Shown piece by piece: positions 31,756 through 40,212 of a DNA stretch of 42,601 bases. The translations under genes and the position numbers were made by a program. Within the stretch, counting starts at the first letter, position 1; each line of letters starts with the position of its first letter. This DNA is from Gemella haemolysans (GTDB lineage Bacteria > Bacillota > Bacilli > Staphylococcales > Gemellaceae). The notes beneath the pieces are model-generated. The model was not told where the DNA came from. It did no database searches and was given only the letters and a program-made list of their open reading frames with translations. The stretch spans positions 1-42,601 of the forward strand of contig NZ_KQ959927.1 in assembly GCF_001553035.1 (NCBI RefSeq), given 5' to 3'.

Positions 31756-31780
31756 CCATCATGGATAAAACCCATGATGG
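31756..31780. terminator. Terminator between ykoC and selC (converging)
   Basis: A perfect 9-bp stem CCATCATGG / CCATGATGG with a short loop. On the minus strand it is followed by CATCTTTTTATTT, so it can also end selC transcripts; a T8 run directly after the selC CCA helps as well. Confidence 0.7.
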
Positions 31781-31809
31781 TATTACTATGTTCAAAAAAT
31801 AAAAAAAAC

Positions 31810-31906
31810 TGGCGGGAATGTGTGGGAATCGAACCCACCCAAGAGGCTCTTAACCCCTCATACTAGTTTTGAAGACTAGAGAGCACACCAGAACTCATCC
31901 ACTCCC
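31810..31906 (-). tRNA. selC: tRNA-Sec (anticodon UCA)
   Basis: 97 nt. The acceptor stem begins GGGAGTG and ends ATTCCCG-CCA with the CCA encoded. The anticodon arm CTAGT-CTTCAAA-ACTAG displays UCA, which reads UGA. There is a long variable arm (GAGG...CCTC) and a T-arm GTGGG-TTCGATT-CCCAC. The extended 8+5 acceptor/T-stem and long variable arm are typical of selenocysteine tRNA. It is 22 kb from the selenium operon. Promoter: -35 TTGATT (31947-31942), 17 bp, -10 TATAAT (31924-31919). Confidence 0.96.
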
Positions 31907-31918
31907 ATGTATGTTTAT

Positions 31919-31947
31919 ATTATACAATAAATACAATAAAAAATCAA
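31919..31947 (-). promoter_or_regulatory. selC promoter
   Basis: Minus-strand TTGATT and a perfect TATAAT separated by exactly 17 bp, 13 bp upstream of the mature 5' end of tRNA-Sec. Confidence 0.8.
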
Positions 31948-32134
31948 GATTATATGTTAACGTATTCAGAACGCTTTACTTTCATTTTTAATTTAGCTTC
32001 TGTCTAATATTCCAAAAGAAACAATTAAATTATTAACCACTTGCTTCCTATTTTTTACCACTTACCTAAAAGCTATTAATTTTTAAACTGAAATAATATA
32101 TAATATAACTATAAACATTTAGAAAGGTGACAAT

Positions 32135-32587
32135 ATGAAAATTAATATCGAACTAGATTCAAATCTTAAAGAAATTGAACTAGTTATTAAGACCCCAGAC
32201 TTAAATAGTGATGTCATCTTAATTAAAGAATTAGTTGAAAAAGCTATAGTTAATTCGCAAAAAATAGTTTTCTATAAAGGTGATTCTGAATATTTCATTC
32301 CTCTAGAATCTATTTTATTTTTTGAAACCGATGATAATAAAGTCTATGCTCACACTACCGATAAATTTTTCGAGGTTAAATTCAAATTATATGAATTAGA
32401 GCAACTTATTCCTTTTTACTATTGTCGAATTTCTAAGAGTTCAATAATAAATACAAAAGCAATTTATTCACTAGAAAAATCTTTTTCTGGTTCAAGTACC
32501 GCTTCTTTTTCTAATTCAAAGAAGCAGGTCCATATTTCAAGACACTACTACAAAATATTAAAAGATAAATTAAAAGAAATGAGGTAA
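32135..32587 (+). CDS. LytTR DNA-binding domain regulator without receiver domain
   Basis: 150 residues. The C-terminal LytTR domain (about 50-148) shows FFETDDNKVYAHTTDKFFEVK, then YYCRISKSSIINTKAIYSLEK, the classic beta-strand pattern. Residues 1-48 are not a phosphoacceptor domain (VIKTPDLNSDVILIKELVEKA). Receiver-less LytTR proteins paired with a small membrane protein are common in Firmicutes; the membrane partner is often inhibitory. It lies 6 bp before the next gene, so they form a two-gene operon. Ribosome site AAAGGTGA. Confidence 0.9.
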   Translation: MKINIELDSNLKEIELVIKTPDLNSDVILIKELVEKAIVNSQKIVFYKGDSEYFIPLESILFFETDDNKVYAHTTDKFFEVKFKLYELEQLIPFYYCRISKSSIINTKAIYSLEKSFSGSSTASFSNSKKQVHISRHYYKILKDKLKEMR

Positions 32588-32593
32588 AAATAA

Positions 32594-33277
32594 ATGAGAA
32601 GAAGTTTTATTGGATTATTTTTTATAATCCTTGCGGTAACTACTTTACTTGATGGATTTAGTATTTTTCCAAACGGATCAATCTTCTTAGCTATATGTAC
32701 TGTTGTACTAGGATTTTTCGCTATTCGTGGCTTAATGGATTTTGATTCATTTGGAACTATCTTTCCTCTAGCATTATTATTCTATGTATACAATAAAAAT
32801 TATCACTTTGCTGATATATCAGGTGGAAAAATATTCTTTATTGCTGTTTTTCTTAGCTTAGGTATCTCTATGTTTGTCCCTAGAAAATATAAATATAGAG
32901 AATTTAAAAGTTTTTACAAAGTAAAAAAACATCAAAAAATAAAAAATGGTAATGATTTTTCTGATGTAACATTCGGAGAAAATGTTCAGTATGTAGATAT
33001 AACTAAATCTGATTCATTCTCTGCTTCTACAACATTCGGAACTACTACTATCTACTTTGAAAAATTAGATACTTATCCTATTAAGAACTTTGACCTTAAT
33101 GTTTCTATTTCTTTTGGTAATCTAAAAGTGTATGTTCCAAAAGAATGGGCAATCGAGAATAATACAAATAACTTCCTAGGAAAAGTTCAAAAACATACTC
33201 ACAGCATCGGGAAAGATGTTAAAATTATCCTAAATGGTTCGGTAACATTTGGAGAAGTTGAAATAATTCATGTATAA
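32594..33277 (+). CDS. LiaF-like membrane protein
   Basis: 227 residues. Four membrane spans in 1-100 (IGLFFIILAVTTLLDGFSIFP; FLAICTVVLGFFAI; and two more), then a cytosolic beta-rich domain (115-227) with repeated SDVTFGENVQYVDI, SASTTFGTTTIYF, VSISFGNLKVYVP and GSVTFGEVEI strands, the LiaF/VraT C-terminal fold. Family proteins restrain a cell-envelope-stress regulator; here the partner is likely the LytTR protein rather than a LiaRS pair. ATG 32594 with GAGGTAAAAA. Confidence 0.85.
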   Translation: MRRSFIGLFFIILAVTTLLDGFSIFPNGSIFLAICTVVLGFFAIRGLMDFDSFGTIFPLALLFYVYNKNYHFADISGGKIFFIAVFLSLGISMFVPRKYKYREFKSFYKVKKHQKIKNGNDFSDVTFGENVQYVDITKSDSFSASTTFGTTTIYFEKLDTYPIKNFDLNVSISFGNLKVYVPKEWAIENNTNNFLGKVQKHTHSIGKDVKIILNGSVTFGEVEIIHV

Positions 33278-33281
33278 AAAT

Positions 33282-33317
33282 AAAACTCTCAAGAATTCAA
33301 GAAATCTTGAGAGTTTT
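33282..33317. terminator. Bidirectional terminator
   Basis: A perfect 13-bp stem AAAACTCTCAAGA (33282-33294) / TCTTGAGAGTTTT (33305-33317), A-rich on one side and T-rich on the other, between two converging units. Confidence 0.85.
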
Positions 33318-33321
33318 ATTT

Positions 33322-33900
33322 TTAGTTATTTTCTACTTTTTTTTGCTGTTCTCTTTTTTCTACTAACTTAGATAAATAGATAGAACCTACAGTCAATAAA
33401 ATTACTAATAATGAAGCAATTAAAAATTCTTTACTGAAGATATTTGTACTAGTAGCTCCGAAGTTTAAGAATACTACAGTTCCAGGGATAATACCAAGCA
33501 CACTTGCTATCATATATTTTGATAAACTGATATTAGTTAGACCATATCCGTAGTTTATCATATTATATGGTACTAAAGGTATTAGTCTCAGTATTACTAA
33601 ACTCATCATTAGTTTTTCATCACTAACATTAAAAATTCTATCGTGTTGCTTAGGTGTCATTTTTTTCTTAAGGTAGTTTTTCACCCATTCACGACCGAAA
33701 CGACGTGATATTACAAACATAATATAACAATTTAATGAAGCTCCAACGAAAGTTAGTAGACTTCCCTCTACAAAACCAAACGCTACTCCTCCAGCAACAG
33801 CAAGTATTGGAACCGGAAAGAAAAATACCGGTAAGAACATAAACATTAATACATAAATTATCGGTGCTAAGACACCAAAACTCTGAATAAACTCCGTCAT
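33322..33900 (-). CDS. TVP38/TMEM64 family membrane protein
   Basis: 192 residues with about five membrane spans and the SNARE-associated/VTT domain: FVEGSLLTFVGASLNCYIMFVISRRFGREWV and LRLIPLVPYNMINYGYGLT (the F/L-RxxPxxP-like motif). Related to DedA flippases and proposed to move lipids or solutes; no substrate known. It lies 10 bp after the fused enzyme gene and is co-transcribed with it. Start ATG 33900 with AGGAGGAGAG. Confidence 0.88.
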   Translation of the reverse strand: MTEFIQSFGVLAPIIYVLMFMFLPVFFFPVPILAVAGGVAFGFVEGSLLTFVGASLNCYIMFVISRRFGREWVKNYLKKKMTPKQHDRIFNVSDEKLMMSLVILRLIPLVPYNMINYGYGLTNISLSKYMIASVLGIIPGTVVFLNFGATSTNIFSKEFLIASLLVILLTVGSIYLSKLVEKREQQKKVENN

Positions 33901-33910
33901 TACTCTCCTC

Positions 33911-35401
33911 CTATTTAAAGTACGCTGATACTTTTTCTAAAAATTCTAATTCAATATATGACGCTATTTTTTTAAATGTAGTGTCATCCATCAGCATTTT
34001 ATCATTTTCACTATACTGTCTAAATGCCATGCTACACCAAGTAACTCCTCTTAGACAATTAAATATTAAATACCTCTCGAATCTCTTTCTATCGAAATTT
34101 CTATAATTCCCATATTCTTCTAAAAAGTCATTAATTTCAGTTTCTGATAAAATAATATCAGTTTTCCAAAATGTCGTTGTCGGTGCTAGAAAATGTGCTA
34201 AATCTTGTTCACATTCTCCTATTAATGCCTTCTCCCAATCGATAACATAGCTGTCCTCTTTTCCTTCACCTATTAAGAAATTTCCTGAATTTAGTTCAGT
34301 GTTTATAATACACGGATTAGCAATACTATACTTTTCAGGTATAAGTGTCAGACACTTTTCTAAGAATCTATTAATATAAGAACTAACTTTCTCATCGGCT
34401 TTGTCCCAAGCTAAATACTCACCTGCCATTTGTTTACATTCATCAAACATAAGTTGGAATGGGTTGGCTGCATTGATTAAGTTATTGTCTCCATATGATG
34501 TATTATGAACCTTACTTAATAAATAAGCTGCAATATGCATATCTGTTTGGTAATTAAGTGGTCTTCCTTTTAAGAATTCCATTGTTAAATATTTATACGG
34601 TAATAAATTCGTCTCTGTTACTAAATCATAAGGTTTCGGTGTAACTCCACTATCTTTCAACAATTGTAGCGTTTCGTATTCATATTCTATTTGATTTTCA
34701 AGATTCATCTGGCTCTTCATATTTATTCTGAGAACCTTTTTCAAATCTCCTTCATCAAAGGTAAAGTTAATATTATACTCCCCTGCACCTAATAACTTAA
34801 TATTATTATAACCTGTCTCTGCTAATAAAAGGTCTTCTTTAGTATCGATATCTAAGCCAGCTTCTCCTAGATAATAACTTAGCTTTTGTTCATTACATAC
34901 AGTAAGTAAATTCTCTAACACGGTGTTATCCCCATAGCTTGGAAGATCAAAAACTTCTTTAATAGCTTTTTTCATACCTATTAAAAAATAACCACCATCA
35001 ACACTTGGATTTATAATGACATCATACTCATCTAATTTTTCAAACGCAGCATGAATCATATTTTCTTGAAGATTATAGATATCTGAACCTAATAAAATTA
35101 CCTTATCACTAGACTTTAACTCCTCATCAATTGCGTTATACATTTTATCACCAAGTGTTTCACCTACTTGATAAGAAAATTCTCTATTTTCTAAGATATT
35201 CTCCATCACTTTATCATCAATGCTTTGACCATCATGATAGACTACTATTTCTTCCCCACACTCTTTTAAAACATTATAGTTTTTTTTCATTAATTTTTTT
35301 TGAATTTCTACAGCAGTATCCGGAGATACAAAGTCATATAACCTTGTTTTCGTTGTGCCTACCTTCGGTACCCTTGTAAAAAATATTATTCTGTTTTTCA
35401 T
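33911..35401 (-). CDS. Fusion: DUF2064 nucleotidyl/glycosyltransferase-A domain plus aminoglycoside-phosphotransferase-like kinase
   Basis: 496 residues. Residues 1-195 are a TIGR04282/DUF2064 GT-A-like domain: FFTRVPKVGTTKTRLY, LLGSDIYNL, NPSVDGGYFLIGMKK. Residues 200-496 are APH/choline-kinase-like: an N-lobe (LRINMKSQMNLENQIEYEYE), hinge YKYLTMEFLKGRPL, and a C-lobe. The expected catalytic loop (HGDLHPGN) reads INTELNSGN here, with H to N and D to E changes, while the metal-binding VIDWEKA Asp is kept. So it may be a modified kinase or a non-catalytic binder. No ribosome site stronger than GGAAAATTTC at ATG 35401. Substrate unknown. Confidence 0.8.
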   Translation of the reverse strand: MKNRIIFFTRVPKVGTTKTRLYDFVSPDTAVEIQKKLMKKNYNVLKECGEEIVVYHDGQSIDDKVMENILENREFSYQVGETLGDKMYNAIDEELKSSDKVILLGSDIYNLQENMIHAAFEKLDEYDVIINPSVDGGYFLIGMKKAIKEVFDLPSYGDNTVLENLLTVCNEQKLSYYLGEAGLDIDTKEDLLLAETGYNNIKLLGAGEYNINFTFDEGDLKKVLRINMKSQMNLENQIEYEYETLQLLKDSGVTPKPYDLVTETNLLPYKYLTMEFLKGRPLNYQTDMHIAAYLLSKVHNTSYGDNNLINAANPFQLMFDECKQMAGEYLAWDKADEKVSSYINRFLEKCLTLIPEKYSIANPCIINTELNSGNFLIGEGKEDSYVIDWEKALIGECEQDLAHFLAPTTTFWKTDIILSETEINDFLEEYGNYRNFDRKRFERYLIFNCLRGVTWCSMAFRQYSENDKMLMDDTTFKKIASYIELEFLEKVSAYFK

Positions 35402-35455
35402 CTCTGAAATTTTCCTTTTTTAAAATTTAGGACTTTTGGGTCAGCCCCCTATATA

Positions 35456-35514
35456 AAAAGGGAAACTCAACTATAAAATTTCTAATTGAAATTACTATTT
35501 TGAGTCACCCTTTT
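35456..35514. terminator. Long hairpin between rhodanese and fusion genes
   Basis: AAAAGGG...AACTCAA..AATTTC (35456-35483) pairs with GAAATT..TTGAGT..CCCTTTT (35488-35514), with a few mismatches, closing a 59-nt hairpin. On the minus strand it ends in TTTT and could partially terminate the upstream transcript. Confidence 0.55.
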
Positions 35515-35524
35515 ACTTTATATA

Positions 35525-36373
35525 TTAATGTTTGTGTCCAGCATGATCATCTTTCTTTTCTTCAGAATGATTATGTCCAGAATGGTCTTCTTTCTTCTCT
35601 GAAGAATTACTGTGTCCTTCATGTTTCTCTGAACCTTTTACTGCATCACTTGGATCTTTACAACAGTCAGCAATTTCAAATTTATAACTAAATTCTTTAG
35701 TTCCATCAATTGCATTAAAGACATTTTTATATCCTAAGTCAACTAGTTTTTGAGCTACTACAGATGAACTGTTTCCAGTATTACTATAAACATATATAGG
35801 AACCTCTTTATTTTCAGGTAAAATAGACTGTAAACTATCTAATTTATTTACATCGATATTCTTAGCCCCTGCACCATGTCCTTTTTCAAAATCAGCTTTA
35901 TCTCTTACATCTAAAAATACATTATTTGCTGCAGTATCTAATAATGCATCCTGAAATTTACTTCCACTTAGTGACATATATTTTACAAGATCATAGCTGA
36001 AATCTTTTACATTTTGGGCTCCAGATACATCTTTAAATCCTTGTTTTGTAAGTTTATCTATAGCATCTTTAGTTTTATCAGATTTATCGCTATAAACAAC
36101 AACTTTTTTCTCTCTCCATTTACGGATTTCTTCGATACTCTTATCTATTTTTGATAATGGAATGTTAATTGCGTGTTTAAGGTGACCTTCTTTATAAGAC
36201 GCTTCATCCCTAATATCTATAACAAGATAGTTTTCTTTTTCCTTATCGTCTTTTTGGATTTTATTTAACTCCTCACCTTTTAATTCTTTTGCAGATGAGG
36301 TAGTTGAACATCCCACTAAAGTTAATGATAAGATTGCTGACATACTAACAGCTAAAAATTTATTATATTTCAT
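35525..36373 (-). CDS. Lipoprotein with two rhodanese domains lacking the catalytic Cys, His-rich tail
   Basis: 282 residues. Lipoprotein signal with lipobox LVGC (Cys22). Rhodanese domain 1 (about 45-125) and 2 (about 148-232) are both intact in fold (VIDIRDEASYKEGHLKHAIN; FLDVRDKADFEKGHGAGAKN), but the active-site loops read YSDKSDK (S95) and YSNTGNSS (S197), with Ser where the paralogue at 36592 has Cys. The nucleotides are AGC and AGT, not TGA. After the second domain come C237-C238 and a His-rich tail (HEGHSN, HSGHNH, HAGHKH), which should bind metal. Surface-anchored; probably a metal- or thiol-binding derivative, not a sulfurtransferase. Confidence 0.88.
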   Translation of the reverse strand: MKYNKFLAVSMSAILSLTLVGCSTTSSAKELKGEELNKIQKDDKEKENYLVIDIRDEASYKEGHLKHAINIPLSKIDKSIEEIRKWREKKVVVYSDKSDKTKDAIDKLTKQGFKDVSGAQNVKDFSYDLVKYMSLSGSKFQDALLDTAANNVFLDVRDKADFEKGHGAGAKNIDVNKLDSLQSILPENKEVPIYVYSNTGNSSSVVAQKLVDLGYKNVFNAIDGTKEFSYKFEIADCCKDPSDAVKGSEKHEGHSNSSEKKEDHSGHNHSEEKKDDHAGHKH

Positions 36374-36591
36374 TTATTTTTCTTCCTCTCCTTATTTAAT
36401 AAAAGACAAGGTGGTACTTAAATATTTAATACATTTAGGTATACCTCATCCCTTATTAGTATAACTTAAAAATAGTTTTTTTTCTAATAAATAATATTAT
36501 TTTTTACTCATTTTTTAGAATATTTATATTTTTTTAAAGTAACTTTCTTTTTTATTTCTTACTAGAACTTACTCTGAAAATTTACAATTTT

Positions 36592-37323
36592 TTAAAATTT
36601 ATATTCATGCTCTTTTGTTCCATCCCAAGCATTATAAACATTTGTATATCCTAGTTCTACTGCTTTTTGGGCAGCTTTAGATGAACGATTTCCACTATAG
36701 CAATAGGTGTAAACTGGTGCATTTTTATCAGTTGGTAATAATGCTGCTAAGTCTTTATCAATATTCTTAACGTCGATATTTTTAGCTCCAGCTACGTGCC
36801 CTTTTTCATAGTCTTTTGCTTCACGAACATCGATAAATGTCCCCTCTTTTTTATCAATTGCTGCTTGGAATTCATGAGCAAGTAAAGTAGTGAATTTAAC
36901 TATTTCATAGTCTTTATAGTCTTTCACACCTTGAGCATTAGAAACTTTTTTAAATCCCGCTTTTACAAGTTTATCAGCAGCCTCTTTACTTTTCTTACCA
37001 GTATTGCATATTGTTACCACTTCTTTATCTTTCCATGCACTTAGGTGCTCTGCGTGTTTTTCAATATCAGCTAATGGAATATTAATAGCGTGTTTTACAT
37101 GCCCTTCTTTATATTCATTAGCATCCCTTACATCGATAACAAGATATTTTTCTTTTTCTTTGTCATCTTTTTCTATTTTATTCAGTTCCTCCCCTTTAAG
37201 TTCTTTTACTGCAACAGTCCCATTACTGCTGGTCGAAGTACTATTTGAAGCCGAAGAACACCCTACTAATGATAAAGACAATACAGCAGCCATACTGACA
37301 ACTAATAATTTATTCTTTTTCAT
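36592..37323 (-). CDS. Lipoprotein with two active-type rhodanese domains
   Basis: 243 residues. Signal peptide with lipobox LVGC (Cys22), a Ser/Thr linker, then two rhodanese domains: domain 1 has DVRDANEYKEGHVKHAIN and the loop TICNTGKKS with Cys106; domain 2 has DVREAKDYEKGHVAGAKN and YCYSGNRSS with Cys208, a near-consensus active-site loop. Extracytoplasmic sulfurtransferase or thiol carrier, anchored to the membrane. It is about 40-50% like the neighbouring 35525 gene by eye and is the ancestral-type copy. Ribosome site AAAGGAGATAA before ATG 37323. Confidence 0.9.
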   Translation of the reverse strand: MKKNKLLVVSMAAVLSLSLVGCSSASNSTSTSSNGTVAVKELKGEELNKIEKDDKEKEKYLVIDVRDANEYKEGHVKHAINIPLADIEKHAEHLSAWKDKEVVTICNTGKKSKEAADKLVKAGFKKVSNAQGVKDYKDYEIVKFTTLLAHEFQAAIDKKEGTFIDVREAKDYEKGHVAGAKNIDVKNIDKDLAALLPTDKNAPVYTYCYSGNRSSKAAQKAVELGYTNVYNAWDGTKEHEYKF

Positions 37324-37453
37324 AAATTTATCTCCTTTGTAATAGCTTTCATAAATAGTATAACAAATTCAATAAATTCAATCAACAACACTTCCCAAGA
37401 TAACAAATAATTATTTTACTTTTTACATTGTATTTTAATTTACATAAAAATAT

Positions 37454-37492
37454 AATAAAGACCATAATTCACTAGTAATTATAGCCTTTATT
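37454..37492. terminator. Bidirectional terminator before the HAD gene unit
   Basis: ATAAAG-CC-ATAATT pairs with AATTAT-GG-CTTTAT (imperfect at two positions) around CACTAGT. Located between the HAD gene's stop (37546) and the start of the rhodanese gene at 37323. Confidence 0.55.
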
Positions 37493-37545
37493 ATACACCT
37501 TATTTTTTTTATACTTTCGTTATATTCAGAAAAATAATAATATTT

Positions 37546-38259
37546 TTACAGTTTATTAGTTTCTAACTCTGTAAAAAACTGGATAATGTTTTTAACTTTA
37601 TAACCTGTATAATTTTCTAACTCATCATCAAAATGCCATTTTCTTTCTATTAAACAAGTTTTCATTCCTAGTTTATTTGCTGGGTTTATATCATAATGTA
37701 ACGAATCTCCAATCATCATAGTTTCACTAGCCACTATCTTTTCCTTCTCTAAAACATTAATAAATGCTTCTGCTTTAGGTTTACTAATATGCGTTTCACC
37801 TGAAATATACAGTTTAAACATATTGTCTAAACCAAGTTTCTCAATTTTTCTTCTTTGTTCACAAGATTTCCCATTAGTTAAAATTATCATTTTATATTTT
37901 TTATTTAATCGCTTTATCCACTGATTTACTTCTTTATTAGGTTTAATTGACTCCAAGATAAATTTGAATTGTTTTTCATAATAAAATTTACAATCTTCTT
38001 CTGTAAGAATAATTCCAAATTTCTCTAAGGTTAGCTTTAATCGTGTATTCCTGATTTCCCTTAGCTTCATATTCCCCTTTAAAACCTCATCAACCAGCAT
38101 ATTGTTGATAGCTTTATAGTGTTTGAAAAACTCTTCATAACTTGCTATTCTATCATATTTTAAATATTCATATACCTGTTTGTTAGATTTTTCCCAAATA
38201 ATACTAAAATCATATAGAGTATTATCTAGATCAAAAATTAAATTGTTTATCTTAGTCAT
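37546..38259 (-). CDS. HAD-superfamily hydrolase (subfamily IA)
   Basis: 237 residues. Motif I FDLDNTLYD near 10-18, motif II ILTNGKS near 118-124, Lys in SKPKAEAF, and motif IV MIGDSLHYDI. The cap domain is helical (residues 20-100). This is the YjjG/YfnB-like pyrimidine nucleotidase group by its look; phosphatase substrate not determined. A GTG at 38268 is in frame, but it overlaps GGAGGTG, so ATG 38259 is the start. Single gene. Confidence 0.88.
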   Translation of the reverse strand: MTKINNLIFDLDNTLYDFSIIWEKSNKQVYEYLKYDRIASYEEFFKHYKAINNMLVDEVLKGNMKLREIRNTRLKLTLEKFGIILTEEDCKFYYEKQFKFILESIKPNKEVNQWIKRLNKKYKMIILTNGKSCEQRRKIEKLGLDNMFKLYISGETHISKPKAEAFINVLEKEKIVASETMMIGDSLHYDINPANKLGMKTCLIERKWHFDDELENYTGYKVKNIIQFFTELETNKL

Positions 38260-38338
38260 CAATTTCACCTCCCTAATAAAAATTTATTTTAACTATTAAT
38301 ACGTTCTCAATATTATTATAACATAAAATATAAAAAAT

Positions 38339-38399
38339 AAAGGAGCTAATATCTAAAATTACGATTTTTAAGAAATCAATTAATTAGATAGCTCCTTTA
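38339..38399. terminator. Long terminator hairpin
   Basis: AAAGGAGCTA-ATATCTAA at the left pairs with TTAATTAGAT-AGCTCCTTT at the right around a loop of about 24 nt, between cysE and the HAD gene. It lies about 80 bp after the cysE stop on the minus strand. Confidence 0.65.
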
Positions 38400-38482
38400 T
38401 TCTTCCATTATTAAATATTTAATTATTGGATTCTTATTAATTTAAAAGTAAGCAACTGCAGATGCTTCTATTGTTTTTTATT

Positions 38483-39022
38483 TTAAATCTTAGTTTGCTC
38501 AGATTCTAGATACTTTATAGCTGGTCTTGCTTCATAGACAATTGTCCCATCAGGAATACTATGCTTAACAACTGCATTTGCACCTATTTTAGAATTTTTA
38601 CCGATTGTAATATTTCCTAAAACTTTTGCTCCAGCACCTATCATAACATTATCACCTATCGTTGGATGTCTTTTAACTGGATCTAATGTTGTCCCACCTA
38701 AAGTAGTTCCGTGGTACATCGTCACATTATCACCTATTACTGCTGTTTCTCCTATCACTACCCCCATACCATGATCAATAAATAAACCTTTGCCTATTTT
38801 TGCTCCTGGATGTATTTCTATACCTGTCTTTCGACGCGCCCTTTTCGATACTAAACGAGCAGTTGTATGCCAGCCCTTTTTATATAACTTATGTGCAAAG
38901 AAATGATAATTAAGAGCTTTTATATGAGGATATGTAAGATATATCATAAGTTTAGACTCAGCTGCAGGATCATCTTTCAAAACTCGATTCAAATTATAAT
39001 TTAAATTTTCAAAATAACCCAT
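38483..39022 (-). CDS. cysE: Serine O-acetyltransferase
   Basis: 179 residues. A short N-terminal helical domain, then left-handed beta-helix hexapeptide repeats ([56 protein letters not shown]). Catalytic HGTTLGG is present. Makes O-acetylserine for CysK. The ATG overlaps the cysK stop (TAATG), so the pair is one operon with coupled translation. It is shorter than the Enterobacterial CysE, as in other Bacilli. Confidence 0.95.
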   Translation of the reverse strand: MGYFENLNYNLNRVLKDDPAAESKLMIYLTYPHIKALNYHFFAHKLYKKGWHTTARLVSKRARRKTGIEIHPGAKIGKGLFIDHGMGVVIGETAVIGDNVTMYHGTTLGGTTLDPVKRHPTIGDNVMIGAGAKVLGNITIGKNSKIGANAVVKHSIPDGTIVYEARPAIKYLESEQTKI

Positions 39023-39930
39023 TACACTTCTACGTGTGTAACATCCTCGAAATCAAGTACTGATAAATACTTATCTACTCCATCTGGTAAGATTGTTACG
39101 ATATTTTTTCCTGGATATTTCTCAGCAGCTTTCTTAGCTCCAACTATTGCTGCACCTGAAGAAATACCTATACCTATACCTGTAGAGCGTAAGAAGTTTT
39201 TAGTTTCTTCGATTGCTTCTTCACTTGTAACAGTGTATACATCATCCATGTACTCTTTTCGGAAGTTTTCTGGAATAAATCCTGTCCCGATCCCTTGGAT
39301 TTTGTGTACTCCTCCACGTCCTTCGCTTATAGCTGGTGATTCTGCTGGTTCTACAGCGATTGCTACAACTTCTGGTTTTTGTTCTTTCAAATATCTTGCT
39401 ACACCAGTAAATGTTCCTCCAGTACCAACACCTGCAACAAAGATATCAATATTTGGAACTTGTTCTAAAATTTCACTTCCTGTTGTTTTGTGGTGATACG
39501 CTGGGTTAGCAGGATTATCAAATTGACTTAAAGAAATTGCATTGCTGTATTTTTCTCGAATTTCTGCAGCTTTTTCGATTGAACCTTTAATACCTAATTC
39601 TTTAGGAGTTAAAATTAGTTGTGCTCCATACGCTTTGATAATATTACGTCTTTCAATACTCATACTTTCAGGCATGATTATAACAGCTTTTAAGCCTAAA
39701 ACTGAAGCTAAAATAGCCACAGCTATACCAGTATTTCCACTAGTCGGTTCTACTATAATAGTATCTTTATTAATAGCACCTTGAGACATAGCTTCTTCTA
39801 ACATACCTAGTACAGCTCTGTCTTTTACACTTCCTCCTAAGTTATATTTCTCTAATTTCACGAAAATATTTGTGTTATCTAGTTGATATACGGGTGTGTT
39901 ACCCACGAATTTTAATGATGTCGAAATCAT
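39022..39930 (-). CDS. cysK: Cysteine synthase (O-acetylserine sulfhydrylase)
   Basis: 302 residues. PLP lysine in [15 protein letters not shown] (about K37), phosphate loop [19 protein letters not shown], and C-terminal GISSGAA. Converts O-acetylserine and sulfide to cysteine. Cysteine made here can feed the desulfurase of the selenium operon only indirectly; no physical link. Ribosome site GAGGAGGGATTT before ATG 39930. No T-box or CymR site recognised in the 280-bp leader (39931-40212), where I see only AT-rich DNA. Confidence 0.95.
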   Translation of the reverse strand: MISTSLKFVGNTPVYQLDNTNIFVKLEKYNLGGSVKDRAVLGMLEEAMSQGAINKDTIIVEPTSGNTGIAVAILASVLGLKAVIIMPESMSIERRNIIKAYGAQLILTPKELGIKGSIEKAAEIREKYSNAISLSQFDNPANPAYHHKTTGSEILEQVPNIDIFVAGVGTGGTFTGVARYLKEQKPEVVAIAVEPAESPAISEGRGGVHKIQGIGTGFIPENFRKEYMDDVYTVTSEEAIEETKNFLRSTGIGIGISSGAAIVGAKKAAEKYPGKNIVTILPDGVDKYLSVLDFEDVTHVEV

Positions 39931-40212
39931 AAAATCCCTCCTCTTCTTCTGACTTATTAAAATAACTTTATTATTTGATTTTGATTATATCATATTTTCT
40001 TACTGAAAATAAAGTAATTAAACTAACCTTTTTTATCGTTTACATAGACCTAATACAACTTAAATTTTAAAAAATATGAGAATAGTAACATTGAAAATTA
40101 TAAAATTCTAATTTTTCAGCATTCTTTTATGAATAATTATTTATATAAATTACTACAATTTTTCCAAAATAAATCACTAAAAAATTAATAAAAAAACATA
40201 ACAAGTAAATAA

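Noticed and set aside
35525-36373. Rhodanese active-site positions as selenocysteine
   Set aside because: Codons at both sites are AGC and AGT (Ser), not TGA.
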